A stretch of DNA of 64,000 bases, taken from Mycobacterium sp. AT1. GTDB taxonomy: Bacteria; Actinomycetota; Actinomycetes; Mycobacteriales; Mycobacteriaceae. Below, in pieces: positions 61,258 to 64,000 of the stretch (positions are counted from its first letter, which is position 1; the number at the start of each line of letters is the position of its first letter). Both the position numbers and the translations under genes were made by a program. Location of the stretch: positions 86,371-150,370 of the forward strand of contig NZ_MVOC01000059.1 of the NCBI RefSeq assembly GCF_002043095.1, given 5' to 3'. Under the pieces are notes generated by a model that saw only the letters and a program-made list of their open reading frames with translations, searched no databases and had not been told where the DNA came from.

Positions 61258-62948
61258 CCGATCTCCTCCTCACCGGGGCGCGTGTGCGCACCTTCGACGC
61301 CGCGGCGCCGTGGGCCGAAGCGGTCGGCGTCACCGATGGGCGGATCAGCTACGTCGGGACCGCGGCGGACGCACCGGCCGCCACGCGCCGCATCGAGGCG
61401 CCGGGCCGGTTGATCACCCCCGGCATCGTCGACGGTCACAACCACCTGCTGTTGGGCTTCGACGAGGACGCGGTATCCCTCGAAGGCGCCAACGACCTCA
61501 CCGAGGTGCGCCGACGGATTGGCGAATTCGCCACGCGCCGAACCGATCTCGGGTGGATCTGTGCCGAGAATGCGGTGTATTCGATCGTCGAGGGTCGGCG
61601 CCCCAGTGCCGCCGACCTCGACGGGCTCACCGACAAGCCCATCTTCGTCACCACCTACGACCAGCACTCGGTCTGGCTGAACCGCGCCGCACTCGCCGTG
61701 CTCGGCATCGCAGGTGGCGTCGACGTCGCATGGGGACGCCCCGAACGCGACGAGTCGGGCGAGCCGACCGGCTGGGTGACCGACTTCTACACCAGCGCGA
61801 TGACGGAGGCGGGCCTCACCGCACTGCAGGCCGACATCCCGATGTACTCGCCGGAGCGCCGGTACCGCAAGCTCCGGTCGAGCATGCGGATGGCCACCGC
61901 GCTGGGAATCACCACCGTCGTCGAACCCCAGGTGCCGCTTGCCGAGTTGGCGCTGTTCGAGCGCGCTTTGGCCGACGGCGTCCTGACCTCGCGGGTGATC
62001 GCAGCGCTGTTCCATCCGGTGGGTGCCGACGGCGGTTTCCGTCAGCGCCTTCGGGACGCCGTCGACGGTGCCGGTGCCGACCCGATGCTGCGGCTCGGCC
62101 CGGTGAAGCTGTACGCCGACGACGTGATCGAGCCGCACACGGCGCTGATGCTCGAGGACTACGCCAATCGGCCCGGTGTTCGCGGGCGCCCCAGCTATCC
62201 CGGACGCGAATTGGTCGGTGTACTGGGCGAACTCGACCGGATGGGCTTCCAGACCCACACGCATGCCACCGGCGACGCGGGGATCCGGCTGACGCTCGAC
62301 GCGATCGAGCAGGCCGCCCGGGTCAACGGAACACGCGACCGCCGGCACGGCATCGTGCACGTCGAGTGCCTGCATCCCGACGACCTGCCACGCTTTAGGG
62401 CGTTGGGGGTGACCGCGGCCATGCAGCCTCGGCACTGTTCGCCGGATCTGGTCGCCGGTACCTGGATGGAGAACGTGGGCGAGGAGCGGTGGAACCGCGC
62501 GTGGCGGTTCCGTAGCCTCCTCGATTCCGGTGCGACGGTTGCCTTTTCGAGCGATTGGCAGGTCGGCGAGATGGATCCGCTGGTCGGCGTCTACTCGGCC
62601 GCCACCCGGGCCGGACTCGACGGATCGAATTCGTGGACGCCCGACGAGCGCGTCGGCTTCGACCGGGCTCTGGAGGCGTATACGGTCCACGGCGCCCGGG
62701 CCTGGCACCTCGAGAACGACCGGGGTCGGATCGCGGTCGGCATGCTGGCCGACCTGGTGGTGTGGTCGAGCGATCTCTACGACCACGAGCAGTCACCGAC
62801 CGGGCTGCTCGGCCAGCACGCCGAGCTGACCGTGGTCGGCGGAAGGACCGTCCACTCCGCGGGCGCACTCGTCGACCGGATCGGGCCGGAGTTGCCGGAA
62901 GACCCCGTCAGTGCGGGCACCGCAACTCAGCACGTGCACTGTCACTGA
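61254..62948 (+). CDS. YtcJ-type amidohydrolase (amidohydrolase family 3)
   Basis: A 564-residue metal-dependent hydrolase with the N-terminal metal motif ITPGIVDGHNHLLLGFDEDA, barrel histidines FQTHTHATGDAGIRLTLDAI and IVHVECLHPDD, and late Asp region VAFSSDWQVGEMDPL. YtcJ proteins act on N-acyl or ring amides; the substrate is not known. Cotranscribed with the upstream permease (ATGA overlap), so the two should handle the same compound. The TetR regulator divides them from the diflavin reductase. Confidence 0.88.
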   Translation: MTDLLLTGARVRTFDAAAPWAEAVGVTDGRISYVGTAADAPAATRRIEAPGRLITPGIVDGHNHLLLGFDEDAVSLEGANDLTEVRRRIGEFATRRTDLGWICAENAVYSIVEGRRPSAADLDGLTDKPIFVTTYDQHSVWLNRAALAVLGIAGGVDVAWGRPERDESGEPTGWVTDFYTSAMTEAGLTALQADIPMYSPERRYRKLRSSMRMATALGITTVVEPQVPLAELALFERALADGVLTSRVIAALFHPVGADGGFRQRLRDAVDGAGADPMLRLGPVKLYADDVIEPHTALMLEDYANRPGVRGRPSYPGRELVGVLGELDRMGFQTHTHATGDAGIRLTLDAIEQAARVNGTRDRRHGIVHVECLHPDDLPRFRALGVTAAMQPRHCSPDLVAGTWMENVGEERWNRAWRFRSLLDSGATVAFSSDWQVGEMDPLVGVYSAATRAGLDGSNSWTPDERVGFDRALEAYTVHGARAWHLENDRGRIAVGMLADLVVWSSDLYDHEQSPTGLLGQHAELTVVGGRTVHSAGALVDRIGPELPEDPVSAGTATQHVHCH

Positions 62949-62956
62949 CGGCGGGC

Positions 62957-63781
62957 TCACGCCGGCTGGCTGAAACCCCAGTCGAACAGCCCGACCGCTT
63001 GCGGGTAAAGATCACCCGTGCCGTACATCTGCACGACGACCAGGCGGCGGTTTCCGCGTTGCGCCGCACCTACATACGTCTTGCGGGCCAGGTTGGTGAA
63101 GCCGGTCTTGCCGCCGAGGTCACCGGGATAGCGGGCGAGCAGCTCGTTCTGAGCGGTGAGCGTCTTGCCGGGGAATTGGGCCGTCGGCTGCCGAAGGATG
63201 GTGGCGATCACCGGGTTGCCCAGTGCCGCACGAAAGATCAGCGCCAGGTCGAACGGGGTGGTAGACGACTCCCAGCCCGGCCCGTCGAGCCCCGACGGCG
63301 AACCCGCCCTGGTGCTGCGCGCACCCAACTGCTGGGCCTTGGCGTTCATCCTCGCGACGGCGACCCGTTGACCTCCGAGCATGTCGGCCAGCATGTTTGC
63401 CGCGTCGTTCCCCGACACCATCAGCAGGCCCTCCAGCAGCTGGCGGGTGGTGTAGGGCTGACCGGGGGTCAGGCCGACGCACGAGCACTCGACGCGGTCG
63501 TGCGACGCGTTGGCCCTGGCAAAGGAATTCGGGTTGAGGTTGTCCACCACGACCAGCGCCAAGAGCGTCTTGATGGTGCTCGCCGGGGCGTAGGAACCGG
63601 TCGGATTCTTCGCGGCCAGGATGCGCCCGGTGTCCATGTCGGCGACCAGCCAGGCCTGCGCGGGACCGTCGGGTGGGGCGACGACGGCCCCCGCCGGTGC
63701 GGCGTCGGGAAGCGCTGATGCCAACGGCGCCGTCAACGCCGCGGTGAGGGCGAGGACTGTCGCCGCGAACAGTCTTCGCAC
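62957..63781 (-). CDS. dacB2: D-alanyl-D-alanine carboxypeptidase (DacB2-like)
   Basis: A 274-residue exported penicillin-binding protein: signal peptide at residues 1-23, then SxxK (STIK, residues 68-71), SGN (123-125) and KTG near 225, the three motifs of a serine D,D-carboxypeptidase trimming peptidoglycan pentapeptides. M. tuberculosis Rv2911 (dacB2) occupies this place. Starts GTG, with a TACGCT box 6 nt upstream on the minus strand, so the mRNA is probably leaderless. Confidence 0.94.
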   Translation of the reverse strand: MRRLFAATVLALTAALTAPLASALPDAAPAGAVVAPPDGPAQAWLVADMDTGRILAAKNPTGSYAPASTIKTLLALVVVDNLNPNSFARANASHDRVECSCVGLTPGQPYTTRQLLEGLLMVSGNDAANMLADMLGGQRVAVARMNAKAQQLGARSTRAGSPSGLDGPGWESSTTPFDLALIFRAALGNPVIATILRQPTAQFPGKTLTAQNELLARYPGDLGGKTGFTNLARKTYVGAAQRGNRRLVVVQMYGTGDLYPQAVGLFDWGFSQPA

Positions 63782-63787
63782 ATCGCG

Positions 63788-63793
63788 AGCGTA
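63788..63793 (-). promoter_or_regulatory. -10 box of the leaderless dacB2 transcript
   Basis: On the minus strand TACGCT is followed by 6 nt and the GTG at 63781. Confidence 0.55.
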
Positions 63794-63817
63794 GGGACCG
63801 TAGGTCTCCGTCGGGTA

Positions 63818-64000
63818 TCAGAAGGGCGGCGGGCTTGGATCACTACCAAAGGTGTCCTCGTAGAGAAGGTCTCCGTCGGGCACGACGGCGGGTGTTGGTG
63901 TGGTGGTGCGCGCGTGGTGGTTGGTGGCTCGTTCGGCGGTGATGTCGTGGGCGCGTTGGTGGGCGCGGGTGCGCCGGCGGCGTGGCATCTTCGCGGTCCG
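63818..64000 (-). CDS. 3' end of a 13E12-type (DUF222/HNH) repeat-family gene, cut by the window edge
   Basis: The minus-strand frame ending at TGA 63818-63820 gives about 60 residues: an Arg-rich helix (MPRRRRTRAHQRAHDI TAERA), then PDGDLLYEDTF and a closing PSPPPF. This Arg-rich then acidic/proline ending with -PPPF is typical of mycobacterial 13E12-family HNH endonuclease proteins, multicopy genes often found at rearranged sites. The rest lies outside the window, so it cannot be confirmed here. Confidence 0.6.
   Translation of the reverse strand, partial: RTAKMPRRRRTRAHQRAHDITAERATNHHARTTTPTPAVVPDGDLLYEDTFGSDPSPPPF

Overview
This 64 kb window is a GC-rich actinobacterial chromosome segment, almost certainly from a non-tuberculous Mycobacterium/Mycolicibacterium. 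Its gene order follows the M. tuberculosis stretch from ilvC (Rv3001c) down to dacB2 (Rv2911), from memory of that genome: ilvC, serA, leuB, gltX, IclR-leuCD, hupB, mutT1-ppk-fbiD, gpsA, ddl, thiL, ung, rpmB, recG, lipN, dsbA/vkor, pyc, rsmD-coaD, sepIVA, DUF177-rnc-mutM, smc-ftsY, amt-glnB-glnD, ffh. Mycobacterial hallmarks are the long PAKK-repeat tail of HupB, SepIVA, the two-domain MutT1, an F420-pathway FbiD and many leaderless ATG/GTG starts.

Layout. 1-13 kb: branched-chain amino acid and serine synthesis (ilvC, serA-leuB) mixed with accessory genes: a hydrolase/FAD oxidoreductase pair, a membrane protein, an amidohydrolase, an MFS transporter, a secreted porin-like protein, and the FAH-family protein with gltX. 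13.6-13.9 kb: tRNA-Gln(CUG) and tRNA-Glu(CUC) next to gltX. 13.9-17.7 kb: an IclR (NdgR-like) regulator divergent from leuCD, then hupB. 17.7-21.6 kb: minus-strand fbiD-ppk-mutT1. 21.6-32.5 kb: plus-strand gpsA, a Cys/Met-metabolism PLP enzyme, ddl, thiL, ung, a FakA-like protein, recG and an exported HNH nuclease, interrupted by small minus-strand genes. 32.5-41.3 kb: a tandem pair of aldo/keto reductases, lipN, a DsbA/VKOR disulfide pair, pyruvate carboxylase, rsmD and coaD. 41.4-50.2 kb: cell-division, RNA and repair genes through smc and ftsY. 50.2-56.3 kb: the nitrogen operon amt-glnB-glnD behind a multi-site GlnR box, then ffh. 56.3-64 kb: accessory genes (amidohydrolase, flavoprotein reductase, a TetR/permease/amidohydrolase cassette, a D,D-carboxypeptidase) and the 3' end of a 13E12-type HNH gene cut by the window edge.

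The most notable points are these. coaD abuts sepIVA with only 122 bp between them, where M. tuberculosis carries the large PDIM/PGL lipid locus. There is a perfect 18-bp hairpin inside the first codons of glnD. rsmD seems to start at CTG. A palindromic operator sits between a TetR gene and its permease/hydrolase partner. An IdeR-like box overlaps the promoter of a flavoprotein. A remnant of a periplasmic-binding-protein gene lies after leuB. At least nine genes have a TANNNT box 6-7 nt before the start codon, implying leaderless mRNAs. No CRISPR array, prophage or intact insertion sequence was seen. All function calls come from reading motifs; no database search was run.
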